A stretch of 64,000 nucleotides of DNA from NCBI RefSeq assembly GCF_016598535.1, contig NZ_CP066779.1, forward strand, positions 5,392,053 through 5,456,052. The letters are read 5' to 3'. Under the pieces are notes generated by a model. It did no database searches. It saw only the letters and a list, made by a program, of their open reading frames with translations, and was not told where the DNA came from. Position numbers and translations under genes: made by a program. Shown piece after piece: positions 43,507-52,006 of this stretch. Positions within the stretch are counted from its first letter, which is position 1. The number at the start of each line of letters is the position of its first letter. This stretch comes from Rhodococcus sp. P-2 (GTDB lineage: Bacteria > Actinomycetota > Actinomycetes > Mycobacteriales > Mycobacteriaceae).

Positions 43507-44514
43507 CTAGTTCGTGCCGGGCGGATCGAGCGTCGCGTCGACGAACTGGGCTTGATCGGCAAGGAAGGCAGAGAACTCTGGTTCGGTGAGAACTGCACTG
43601 TTCCAACCATTTCGGCGAGACAGCTCGTTCCATCGCGGGCTTGCCGCCAGATCCCGCACCAAATCCTGCAAGCGCTGACGCTGATCGTCGCTCAGACCCG
43701 GCGGCGCCATGAGCCCTCGCCAGTTGGTGAACGTGACGTCGACGCCCGACTCCGCCATGGTGGGCGCATCCACCGCCGGGGTGCGCTCCGGCGAGCTGAC
43801 CGCAAGAACCCGAACCGTGCCTGCCGCAATCTGATCCAGGTACTCACCGATTCCGGTTGCAGCGACGTCGACCTGCCTGGTGAGCAGCGCGGGGAGCAGT
43901 TCTCCGCCGCCGTCGAAGATGCGATAGGGAGACAGCGACGGATCTATCCCGACTGCCCGTGCGAACAGAAGGCGGAACAACCCGTCAGGTCCACCTTCGC
44001 TCGAACCACCACCGATCGAGATCGACGACGGATCCGCCACCCATGCCTGCGTCAGCTCCGCCAGAGTTTTGTACGGCGAATCTGCCGGAACCAGTAGGGC
44101 TTCCGGTTCTTCGACCAGTCTCGCGATCGGCGTCACGTCGGCAAGAGTGTGCTCTGACGGCAGAATCTCGAGCGAACCCAGAACACCGAGCCCCATGACC
44201 ATGAGCAGATCGGGATTCCCGCTTTCGAGAGCCAACCGGTTGAGTCCGACGATGCCGCCCGATCCGGGCAGTACAACGACGTCGGAGTCGACGGTTCCCT
44301 CGTCGGCCAGTGCCTGCACCATGGTCCGGGCGGTCAGGTCGTAACCACCACCGGCCACCGAGGGCACCAGTACTCGCAGTTCTTCGGAACTCTCACCCGC
44401 TCGGCCACCGGCGAAGAAGGACTCGACCGGAGTGCATCCGGTCGAGAGCACGAGAGTCATCGCGCAGGCGCCGAGCAGGGCGATATGCCTGCTCAGCCGC
44501 TTCGATGCCTTCAT
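43507..44514 (-). CDS. TctC/Bug-family tricarboxylate-binding lipoprotein
   Basis: A 335-residue periplasmic-type binding protein with a lipobox LSTGC (about residues 24-28) after the signal sequence from ATG at 44514. The Bug fold motifs are VPSVAGGGYDLTART (ligand loop), VVLPGSGGIVGLNRL and TRQVDVAATGIGEYL. TctC normally works with TctA and TctB, neither of which is here. It may present citrate to CitMHS or act as co-sensor for the divergent histidine kinase. It is 93 bases upstream of the transporter and in the same direction, so probably one operon. Confidence 0.9.
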   Translation of the reverse strand: MKASKRLSRHIALLGACAMTLVLSTGCTPVESFFAGGRAGESSEELRVLVPSVAGGGYDLTARTMVQALADEGTVDSDVVVLPGSGGIVGLNRLALESGNPDLLMVMGLGVLGSLEILPSEHTLADVTPIARLVEEPEALLVPADSPYKTLAELTQAWVADPSSISIGGGSSEGGPDGLFRLLFARAVGIDPSLSPYRIFDGGGELLPALLTRQVDVAATGIGEYLDQIAAGTVRVLAVSSPERTPAVDAPTMAESGVDVTFTNWRGLMAPPGLSDDQRQRLQDLVRDLAASPRWNELSRRNGWNSAVLTEPEFSAFLADQAQFVDATLDPPGTN

Positions 44515-44524
44515 GTCGCTGCCC

Positions 44525-44620
44525 TTGTCTGCTGGTTGTCTGCTGGTACCGCTGTGTGAACAGGTTTCATACTGACGCACTTTGTGACTGGGGTCACCAT
44601 TGGGAAAGCAAATTGATTTG
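44525..44620. promoter_or_regulatory. Repeats between tctC-like gene and sensor kinase gene
   Basis: The 168-base divergent region holds a tandem 11-base repeat TTGTCTGCTGG (44525-44535, 44536-44546), the inverted repeat GTGAC-TGGG-GTCAC (44584-44597) and CAAATTGATTTG (44609-44620). Any may be a response-regulator site; none is proven. Confidence 0.35.
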
Positions 44621-44682
44621 TGCTCATTGTGCTCACGAACGGCCGCTTTCCCGACGTCGAACCGAAGGCTAGGGTCTGGCTG

Positions 44683-46365
44683 GTGTCCTCAGGAAACGAG
44701 CAGGCCGAGCGAGAGCGCAGGTCTCCACTGCGTGCGCGCCTGCGTCCGCGCCGGCACACTCTGGCGTCGCAACTCCTCGAGCTGCAACTTCTGATCGTCG
44801 TCGCGGTTCTCGTGTGCGTCACTGCCCTCTCCCTCGCTCAATCGTCCGCGAGTTTTCAACGCGAGGAGGGACGTCGCGCACTCTCCGCAGCGGAATCGCT
44901 CGCAGCCAATCCGGCGGTACGCGAACTACTCCCCCAGGCTCAGACCCGCCTGCGCTCCGGACTACAGGGTTCGGTCGACTCGGTGCGCGCCATCTCGGGC
45001 GTCACCTACGTCTCGCTTGCCGACGCCGACGGCACTGTCGTCATTTCGACGCGCCCCGGTGATGTCGGCATCGATGCACGTCAGACCCAGGATCGGTCGT
45101 GGACAGGCTTGGTCGACACGCCATCCGGCAAGGCCGTGGAAGCGCACGTTCCGATCCTCGGAGGCGAAGGCACGATTACCGGAACTGCGATCGTCGGCAT
45201 CGAGTATCCCTCGATCTGGGCGCGACTGCTGCAGTCGGCGCCGAACCTCCTGGTGTACCTCGCGGTGGCCTCACTCCTCGGCGGCGTCGGTTCGATCCTG
45301 TTGGCCCGCAGGGTCAAACGGCAGACCCTCGGCATGGAGGCCGGGGAGATCCTGGACCTGGTTCGCCAACGAGAGGCGATGTTGCGTGGCCTCAAGGAAG
45401 GTGTCATCGCATTCGACGCGCAGGGAAAAGTGGTGCTGATGAGCGACAGTGCTCACCAACTCCTCGACATCCCACGCGGGAGTGCCGGTAGATCTGTGCG
45501 GGACCTCGGCCTCGACGACCGCCTCCAGAGTGTACTGACCTCCGGCACAACCGAATCCGATCAGTTGGTTCTTGTCGGTGATCGACTACTGGTCCTCAAC
45601 ACCGTCTTGATCGAATCCAAAGGCCGCACTATCGGGTCGGTCACCACTTTCCGCGACCGCACCGAATTGCGCTCCGTGGAAGAGGAACTCGACGTGACCA
45701 GAACCAGCACCGACGCACTACGCGCACACATCCACGAGTTCGACAATCAACTGCACACCATCTCCGGCCTCGTCCAGCTCGGCGAATACGACGAGGTGGT
45801 CGGCTACGTCGAGGGCTTGACCATGGAGCGCGCGCAGGTCAGTGCATCCGTCACCGACAAGATCGCCGACGTCGGTACCGCTGCACTCGTGATCGCCAAG
45901 ATCGGTGCCGCTGCACAGGGACTGGTCACGGTCGAACTCACCGAGGACACACATCTGGAGACGGTGGACCGCAGGCTCGGACGAGATCTCGCGACGGTGG
46001 TCGGAAACCTCGTCGACAATGCCGTCGACGCCGTCGGTGAGATGACGGAAGCCTCGCGCCGCAAGGTTCGGTTGTCGATTCGCGACCGCGGTGCAGCCGT
46101 CGAAGTGCGAGTCGAGGACGCCGGCCCCGGTATCGCGCCGGAGAATCGCGACAGGGTCTTCGGTCAAGGGTGGAGCACCAAGGGACAGTCCAGTGACGGA
46201 CACGGTTTCGGCTTGGCACTGGTGCGCCTGACGTGTCGTCGACGCGGTGGCGACGTCACCGTGAGCACGTATTCGACAGCAGGAATCGAGATACCGGGTA
46301 TCGAGACAGAGGACATCGAGTGGACTGTCTTCACTGCGGTCCTACACGACGGAGAGGGCGCATGA
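44683..46365 (+). CDS. Sensor histidine kinase, CitA/DcuS type
   Basis: About 560 residues: two membrane helices (about 30-54 and 195-220) flanking an extracellular PDC/Cache sensor domain, a cytoplasmic PAS domain (about 235-330), then the kinase. The phospho-acceptor helix has the citrate/fumarate-sensor form AHIHEFDNQLHTISGLVQ, and the ATP domain has NLVDNAVDAV, DAGPGI and GHGFGLALVR. GTG at 44683 lies seven bases after a -10-like TAGGGT and is probably leaderless; the frame is open 21 codons further. ATGA overlap with the response regulator. It should sense citrate or another di/tricarboxylate. Confidence 0.9.
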   Translation: MSSGNEQAERERRSPLRARLRPRRHTLASQLLELQLLIVVAVLVCVTALSLAQSSASFQREEGRRALSAAESLAANPAVRELLPQAQTRLRSGLQGSVDSVRAISGVTYVSLADADGTVVISTRPGDVGIDARQTQDRSWTGLVDTPSGKAVEAHVPILGGEGTITGTAIVGIEYPSIWARLLQSAPNLLVYLAVASLLGGVGSILLARRVKRQTLGMEAGEILDLVRQREAMLRGLKEGVIAFDAQGKVVLMSDSAHQLLDIPRGSAGRSVRDLGLDDRLQSVLTSGTTESDQLVLVGDRLLVLNTVLIESKGRTIGSVTTFRDRTELRSVEEELDVTRTSTDALRAHIHEFDNQLHTISGLVQLGEYDEVVGYVEGLTMERAQVSASVTDKIADVGTAALVIAKIGAAAQGLVTVELTEDTHLETVDRRLGRDLATVVGNLVDNAVDAVGEMTEASRRKVRLSIRDRGAAVEVRVEDAGPGIAPENRDRVFGQGWSTKGQSSDGHGFGLALVRLTCRRRGGDVTVSTYSTAGIEIPGIETEDIEWTVFTAVLHDGEGA

Positions 46366-47045
46366 TCCGGGTACTGGTGGTCGACGACGACTTCATGGTG
46401 GCGAAGGTGCACAGCGGATTCGTCTCGCGGATAGACGGTTTCGAAGTGTGCGGCGTTGCCCATTCGGCCGAGGCCGCGCTGACCGCGGTCGGTGAGTTGC
46501 AACCCGACCTGGTTCTACTCGACGTGCACCTGCCCGGTACCACGGGACTGGATCTGATCGCCCCGTTTCGCGAGCTGGCACCGGAGCTGGACGTTCTCGT
46601 CATCACGAGTGAGCGCGAGGCGGGCTCGGTCAAGAAGGCACTGCGCAGCGGCGTCGTGCATTACCTGATGAAGCCCTTCACGTTCGAGGTTCTCCGTGAG
46701 CGGCTCGAGCGATACCGATCGACCTACGCGAACCTCGACAGTACCGGCGAAGCAGAACAGGACGCGGTGGACGAGGCTTTCGGAGTGGCCGGTGGCGCAG
46801 CGGGGGCGTCGTCCCTCAAGGGGCTACCGAAAGGACTCAGCCCCGAGACCCTTCAGTTGGTCGAGACAGCTCTGCGAGACGACACCGAACCCGCCTCGGC
46901 AACAGACATTTCCGAGAGGGTCGGTATCTCACGCGCGAGCGCGAGGCGCTACCTCGAGTATCTCTACGAAACCGGGCGGTCCACCACCTCGCTGAAATAC
47001 GGAGTGGTGGGCCGCCCGGAGCGTCGATACGTCTGGAAACGCTGA
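46362..47045 (+). CDS. Response regulator, CitB/DcuR type
   Basis: A 227-residue response regulator. The receiver domain (1-120) has acidic pocket Asp8-Asp10, phospho-acceptor Asp54 (LVLLDVHLPG), a conserved Thr/Ser (LVITSER) and Lys (YLMKPF). The C-terminal DNA-binding domain (about 165-227) has the HTH SATDISERVGISRASARRYLEYL, typical of CitB/DcuR regulators. It most likely activates the citM-tctC unit. ATG overlaps the kinase stop. Confidence 0.93.
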   Translation: MIRVLVVDDDFMVAKVHSGFVSRIDGFEVCGVAHSAEAALTAVGELQPDLVLLDVHLPGTTGLDLIAPFRELAPELDVLVITSEREAGSVKKALRSGVVHYLMKPFTFEVLRERLERYRSTYANLDSTGEAEQDAVDEAFGVAGGAAGASSLKGLPKGLSPETLQLVETALRDDTEPASATDISERVGISRASARRYLEYLYETGRSTTSLKYGVVGRPERRYVWKR

Positions 47046-47068
47046 CCCTTCGCTGTCGACGCCGGTTC

Positions 47069-48643
47069 CTAGACTGCGCGGGCGCTGGTCTCCCAGTACC
47101 GCGCGCGCAGAGCCTTCTTGTCCAGCTTGCCCAGTGGTGTCAGCGGTAGGGAATCCACGAAGTCGACGCTCTTGGGCGCGTGAACCGAACCCTTGGCCGC
47201 CTTCACCTTCTCGACCAGTTCCTCGGTGTCGACGGTCAGTCCTGCTCGAAGTACGACACAGGCCTTGACGGCTTCGCCCCACTTGTCGTCCGGCACACCG
47301 ACTACCGCCACCGATGCGACGGACGGATGCGCCGAGATCACGTCTTCGATCTCGCGAGGGAACACGTTGAAACCACCGGTCACGATCATGTCCTTCTTGC
47401 GATCGACGATGGACATGAACCCGTCCTTGTCCTTACGCGCGATGTCGCCGGTGTGCAGCCAACCGCCCCGGAACGCCTCGGCAGTTTCAGCCGGCTTCTT
47501 CCAGTAGCCCTTCATGATCAGCGGGCCGCGGACGCAGATCTCACCGAGTTCTCCCTGCGGCACCTCGTTGAGGTCGTCGTCGAGCAACCGGACGTCGAGC
47601 CACGGCACCGGGCGCCCACAGGTAGCGAGGCGGGCCGGATCGTCGGCGAGGTGTTCTTCCTTGCGCAGCACCGAAATTGTCATGCCGCACTCGGTCTGAC
47701 CGTAGAACTGGAAGAAGATCTGACCGAACTTCTTGATGCCCTCCTGCAACCTGGCAGGAGACATCGCGGAGGCTCCGTAGAACAGCGTCTGCAAACTGGA
47801 GACGTCCCGCTTGGGCAGATCGGGGTGGTCCATGAGCATGTAGATCATGGTGGGCACCAACATGGTTGCCGTGATCTTGTGCTTCTCGATCGCTTCGAGC
47901 ACAGCACCGGGCTCGAAGGCAGGCAGGACGATCAACGCACCGCCGCGCAGCAAGGTCGGGATGAAGAACGCTGCGCCGGCATGCGAGAGTGGCGTGCAGA
48001 TGAGGAAGCGGTTGTCCTCGGGCCATTGCCACTCCGACATCTGGATCTGATTGAGTGCTGCACCCGAACGGAAGGATCCGACAACACCTTTGGGCTTGCC
48101 GGTCGTTCCACCGGTGTAAACCATGCTGCTGGCGTCTTCGGCGTCGACGTGCGCGGCCTTCAGCGGCGCGGGCTCGAACGTGGCAGCCAGCGCGAGGATG
48201 TCGATTCCCACCTCGGACGGACCCATCGAGAGCACGTTGGTCAACGAGGGTGAGGACGCCTTCAACTCGGCGGCACGCTCTTCGAAGGCATTGGGATCGA
48301 AGATGAGGGTCTCGATCTCGGCGTCGTCGACGATGTACTTGTGGTCGTCGAGCGATCCCATCGGGTTCAAGGCGCTCGCCCGGCAGCCGGTGATCATGGT
48401 TGCGCCCATGCTGATCAGGACCTCGGGGCGATTCTTCGAGAGCATCGCGGTGCTGGTGCCCTGAGTGATTCCCAGTGACGCGAGCGCCTGGGCGAAGCAG
48501 CTGATCTGATCGCGCATCTGACCGCCGGTGAGGATCACGTCGCCGAGGTACAGCGCGGGCTTGTCGTGATTGCGTTCCAGAGCGGTGATGAGCAGGTCCG
48601 GACCGTATACCGGTCGGTGCAGGTCAGCGAACTCGTCTGTCAT
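47069..48643 (-). CDS. Acyl-CoA synthetase (AMP-forming, FadD-like)
   Basis: A 524-residue ANL-superfamily ligase that activates a carboxylic acid to its CoA thioester via an acyl-adenylate. The P-loop-like motif is MVYTGGTTGKPKG, with QFYGQTECG, YWKKPAETAEAFRGGWLHTGD (Asp that binds AMP ribose) and KDMIVTGGFNVFPREIE with the downstream catalytic Lys near PLTPLGKLDKKAL. ATG at 48643 follows AGAAGGAAG; ATG at 48676 is an alternative. Divergent from the rest of the steroid cluster across a KstR-type site. The likely substrate is a steroid side-chain or ring-derived acid. Confidence 0.92.
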   Translation of the reverse strand: MTDEFADLHRPVYGPDLLITALERNHDKPALYLGDVILTGGQMRDQISCFAQALASLGITQGTSTAMLSKNRPEVLISMGATMITGCRASALNPMGSLDDHKYIVDDAEIETLIFDPNAFEERAAELKASSPSLTNVLSMGPSEVGIDILALAATFEPAPLKAAHVDAEDASSMVYTGGTTGKPKGVVGSFRSGAALNQIQMSEWQWPEDNRFLICTPLSHAGAAFFIPTLLRGGALIVLPAFEPGAVLEAIEKHKITATMLVPTMIYMLMDHPDLPKRDVSSLQTLFYGASAMSPARLQEGIKKFGQIFFQFYGQTECGMTISVLRKEEHLADDPARLATCGRPVPWLDVRLLDDDLNEVPQGELGEICVRGPLIMKGYWKKPAETAEAFRGGWLHTGDIARKDKDGFMSIVDRKKDMIVTGGFNVFPREIEDVISAHPSVASVAVVGVPDDKWGEAVKACVVLRAGLTVDTEELVEKVKAAKGSVHAPKSVDFVDSLPLTPLGKLDKKALRARYWETSARAV

Positions 48644-48724
48644 CTGGTCTTCCTTCTGCTCGGCGCGTGCAGTCATCGAGATGTGCTCCCGGTCACGGAT
48701 ACGATATCCAGAATTGCACAAAAC

Positions 48725-48738
48725 TGGAACAGGTTCCA
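48725..48738. promoter_or_regulatory. KstR-type operator
   Basis: TGGAACAGGTTCCA fits the published KstR consensus TnnAACnnGTTnnA exactly and is a perfect dyad around AG. It lies between the divergent acyl-CoA synthetase and the 181-residue protein gene, in a steroid cluster, where a KstR site is expected. Confidence 0.75.
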
Positions 48739-48865
48739 CCTCTTCGATCGAATCCGAGAATGCTCCCGATCAGCGGGAAGCCCGTCGTCACCCGCCAGAG
48801 CGGTGGTTAGCGTCGATGTACCCACCGAGACGACAGCGTCTCGGTCGCGTCCAACGGAGAGTGTC

Positions 48866-49411
48866 ATGACTACCAAGCTCGGTACCGCCCACTTCACGGC
48901 AACTGCTCCCCGTACCGCCACCACGCTCCTCTCCGATTTCGACTCGTTGTACGGCACCGTGCGCTCCGCACGCGACGGGTCCGTCGTCGAGCAGGATGTG
49001 GTGTTCTTCGGACGCCCCGACCCCGGCGCACAGCTCACCGGATCCGTGAGGCCACTGGGTTCGACACTCGAGCGAATCACCGAATACCACGATCAGACCG
49101 GGCATCTGGTGGCCGAGGTCTTCGTGCGGGAAGCCCCGACCACTGACGCCGGCGCCGATTCCGTTGCTGCCCTTGCTGATTTCGCCGCTCGGCGTTACGG
49201 ATCTGCATCGCTACGACGGTTCCGCGGACGGTGCACCGCGACCTCCTCGGGAGCAGACCTGAACTGCTCCGTGACGGTGCTCGCCACGTACGAGAAGGAC
49301 CACGAGAGCGTCACCGACGTAGCTCTGGTCGCCACCGATCCCACCGGGGTTGTCACTGCCCGGGCCTGGGCGACTCTCGCCGTCGACAATGCCGCGACTC
49401 TTGCCGGCTGA
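48866..49411 (+). CDS. Unrecognised 181-residue protein in steroid cluster
   Basis: 181 residues, no signal peptide or membrane helix, moderately Ala/Thr/Asp rich, with cysteines only in the second half (GRCTAT, LNCSVT). It looks like an alternating strand protein of the hot-dog or SRPBCC sort, but I cannot place it in a family. ATG at 48866 follows GGAGAG. It is first in the rightward transcript, 126 bases before kshA, and just downstream of the KstR-type site, so a steroid-related role is likely by context only. Confidence 0.7.
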   Translation: MTTKLGTAHFTATAPRTATTLLSDFDSLYGTVRSARDGSVVEQDVVFFGRPDPGAQLTGSVRPLGSTLERITEYHDQTGHLVAEVFVREAPTTDAGADSVAALADFAARRYGSASLRRFRGRCTATSSGADLNCSVTVLATYEKDHESVTDVALVATDPTGVVTARAWATLAVDNAATLAG

Positions 49412-49537
49412 ATCCCTGCAGGTCACCGAGTGGGTGTTCCATCCAGCGGGAACTGCCGTATCTCCAGCGGACGCTTCGTCGTTGTATGAGACGGATCACA
49501 TCACTGGAGCGTCGCAAGACGCGGCTCGGAGGAAGAC

Positions 49538-50734
49538 ATGGCACTCGGAACCGGCCCACTCACCACTACGGACGCCCCGACGCAGTCGGGCGCCGGCGAG
49601 GAAATTCGAGAAATCGAAGCGGCAGCGCCTCCCGCGCGGTTCGCACGTGGATGGCACTGCCTCGGACTCAGCAAGACCTATCGCGACGGTCAGCCCCACC
49701 AGATCGAGGCATTCGGCACCAGCCTTGTCGTCTTCGCCGACAGCAAGGGCAACATCAAGATTCTCGACGCCTACTGCCGCCACATGGGTGGCAACCTCGC
49801 TCATGGAACCGTCAAGGGCGATTCGATCGCCTGCCCGTTCCACGACTGGCGTTGGGGCGGTAACGGAAAATGTACGGCGATCCCCTACGCACGACGCGTT
49901 CCGCCGCTGGCCAAGACGCGGGCGTGGACCACACTCGAGAAGAACGGTCAGCTGTTCGTCTGGCACGATCCCCAGGGAAATCCCCCGCCCGCCGAGGTCA
50001 CGATTCCCGACATCGAGGGCTTCGGAAGCGATGAGTGGAGCGACTGGAGCTGGAACACGCTCACCATCGAAGGCTCTCATTGCCGCGAGATCGTGGACAA
50101 CGTCGTGGACATGGCCCACTTCTTCTACGTTCACTACTCCTTCCCCAAGTACTTCAAGAACATCTTCGAAGGTCACGTCGCGAGCCAGTACATGGAATCG
50201 GTGGGACGTGAGGACATCATCAGCGGCACCAACTACGGCGACCCCAACGCTGTGCTTCGTTCGGATGCTTCGTATTTCGGTCCGTCGTACATGATCGACT
50301 GGATCAAGAGTGAAGCCAACGGGCAGATCATCGAAACCGTTTTGATCAATTGCCACTACCCCATCTCGAACAATGCGTTCGTGTTGCAGTACGGCGCGAT
50401 GGTCAAGAAACTTCCCGGTATGGACGACGAGTCCACTGCCGCGATGGCTGCGCAGTTCACCGAGGGCGTCGAGATGGGATTCCTTCAGGACGTGGAGATC
50501 TGGAAGAACAAGGCTCCGATCGACAACCCGCTGCTGTCCGAGGAGGACGGCCCGGTTTACCAGTTGCGGCGCTGGTACAACCAGTTCTACACCGACGTCG
50601 AGAACGTCACGGAAGACATGACGAAGCGCTTCGAATTCGAGATCGACACCACCCGTGCCGTGGAGAGCTGGAAGCGGGAAGTCGCCGAAAACGTTGCCGC
50701 ACGTGACGCCCAGGCGCTCGAGACAACCTCCTGA
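49538..50734 (+). CDS. kshA: 3-Ketosteroid 9-alpha-hydroxylase oxygenase component (KshA)
   Basis: A 398-residue Rieske oxygenase that hydroxylates C9 of 3-ketosteroids, the step that opens ring B. Rieske ligands: Cys80, His82, Cys99, His102 (YCRHMGG and CPFHDW). Mononuclear iron ligands: His194 and His199 in DMAHFFYVHYSFP. Residues FGPSYMIDW and the long C-terminal helix match KshA rather than other Rieske oxygenases. ATG at 49538 follows CGGAGGAAG. The reductase KshB is not in this window. Rhodococci often have several KshA paralogues with different steroid preferences, so the exact substrate is uncertain. Confidence 0.93.
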   Translation: MALGTGPLTTTDAPTQSGAGEEIREIEAAAPPARFARGWHCLGLSKTYRDGQPHQIEAFGTSLVVFADSKGNIKILDAYCRHMGGNLAHGTVKGDSIACPFHDWRWGGNGKCTAIPYARRVPPLAKTRAWTTLEKNGQLFVWHDPQGNPPPAEVTIPDIEGFGSDEWSDWSWNTLTIEGSHCREIVDNVVDMAHFFYVHYSFPKYFKNIFEGHVASQYMESVGREDIISGTNYGDPNAVLRSDASYFGPSYMIDWIKSEANGQIIETVLINCHYPISNNAFVLQYGAMVKKLPGMDDESTAAMAAQFTEGVEMGFLQDVEIWKNKAPIDNPLLSEEDGPVYQLRRWYNQFYTDVENVTEDMTKRFEFEIDTTRAVESWKREVAENVAARDAQALETTS

Positions 50735-50785
50735 TCCGCAGTCGAAAACACTGCTGAAACAACCTGACTGGATGCAAGGAACAAC

Positions 50786-51967
50786 ATGACGTACGAAGTG
50801 CTCGAACAGATCAATGCGATGGCCGACGATATTTTCGCCGAAGGTATCGAGGCCGAGCGGATCGGCCGGGTGGCCGACGACACCGCCAAGAAGATGAAGG
50901 CAATCGGTTCCATCCGCATGCTGCAGCCCAAGGAACACGGCGGCATGGAAGCGCATCCTCGCGAGTTCGCCGAGACCGTCATGCGCATGGCTTCGCTCAA
51001 TCCCTCGGCCGGCTGGGTCCACGGGATCGTCGGAGTTCACCCGTGGCAGCTTGCGTTCGCGGATCCCAAGGTGCAGCAGGAGATCTGGGGATCGGATCCC
51101 GATACCTGGATGGCTTCGCCGTACATGCCCGGCGGAATGTGTATCCCGACCGACGGCGGCTACAAGTTCTCCGGCCGCTGGCAGTTCTCCTCCGGCACCG
51201 ACCATTGCGACTGGGCATTCCTCGGCGCGATGGCGTGCGACAAGGACGGCAACATGGAGATGCCGCCGCGCATGCTCCATGTGATCATTCCGCGCACCGA
51301 CTACGAGATCATCGAAGACTCGTGGGATGTCATGGGACTTCGCGGCACCGGTTCCAAGGACCTGGTGGTCAAGGATGCCTATGTCCCGGATTACCGCGTC
51401 ATGGACTGCGACGAGGTCATCGACGGAACGGCAGTACGTAAGTACGGGCGCACCGAGACGCTGTACCTGATGCCGTGGTCGAACATGTTCCCTCTCGGCA
51501 TCACTGCCGCCACGATCGGGATCTGTGAGGGAATGCTCTTCCACGCCAACGAGTACCAGGCCGATCGCATCAACGCGCAGGGCACGGCGGTCAAGGACGA
51601 CCCGTACACCTTGTTTGCCATCGGTCAGGCAACTGCCGACATCCGGGCCGCCCGCGACACCCTGCTTGCCAACGTCGACCGCATGTGGGATCGGGTGGAC
51701 GCCGGTAAGGAAGTGACCTTCGAGCAGCGCGCCGAGGGACGTCAGACTCAGGTGCAGGCCGCCTGGCGCGCAATCAATGCAATCGATCAGGTCTACCCGC
51801 GTTGCGGTGGCAACGCACTACGGATGGACAAGCCGCTCCAGCGATTCTGGCGCGACGCTCACGCGGGACAGCACCACGCAATTCACGTGCCGGGCACCGT
51901 ATTCCACGCCGCCTCATTGAGCCGTCTCGGCGCAGATCCGCAGGGTCCGCTGCGGGCGATGATCTGA
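50786..51967 (+). CDS. hsaA: HsaA-like flavin-dependent hydroxylase, oxygenase component
   Basis: 393 residues, acyl-CoA-dehydrogenase fold of the group D two-component monooxygenases. HsaA hydroxylates 3-HSA to the catechol 3,4-DHSA using FMNH2 from HsaB. Recognisable segments: MLQPKEHGGMEAHPREF, GIVGVHPWQLAF, FSGRWQFSSGTDHCDWAFLG and MGLRGTGSKDLVV (flavin and substrate contacts). Follows kshA at 51 bases with AAGGAA before the ATG. A similar enzyme class acts on other phenols, but kshA and hsaC alongside support the steroid assignment. Confidence 0.9.
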   Translation: MTYEVLEQINAMADDIFAEGIEAERIGRVADDTAKKMKAIGSIRMLQPKEHGGMEAHPREFAETVMRMASLNPSAGWVHGIVGVHPWQLAFADPKVQQEIWGSDPDTWMASPYMPGGMCIPTDGGYKFSGRWQFSSGTDHCDWAFLGAMACDKDGNMEMPPRMLHVIIPRTDYEIIEDSWDVMGLRGTGSKDLVVKDAYVPDYRVMDCDEVIDGTAVRKYGRTETLYLMPWSNMFPLGITAATIGICEGMLFHANEYQADRINAQGTAVKDDPYTLFAIGQATADIRAARDTLLANVDRMWDRVDAGKEVTFEQRAEGRQTQVQAAWRAINAIDQVYPRCGGNALRMDKPLQRFWRDAHAGQHHAIHVPGTVFHAASLSRLGADPQGPLRAMI

Positions 51968-52006
51968 TCAGACTTCGACACGAGAAATCGACAGGAACAG
52001 AACACG

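Noticed and set aside
42028..44514. Complete tripartite tricarboxylate transporter
   Set aside because: Only the TctC-type binding protein is present; the adjacent carrier is CitMHS, and no TctA or TctB sequence is seen.
49436..49453. GTTCC-N8-GGAAC dyad upstream of kshA
   Set aside because: The arms are in reverse order relative to the KstR motif, the spacer is not standard, and it overlaps no clear promoter, so I do not list it as an operator.
49496..51544. 682-codon open frame on the minus strand
   Set aside because: It covers kshA and most of hsaA in antisense, shows no domain, and conflicts with intact metal- and flavin-binding motifs on the other strand.
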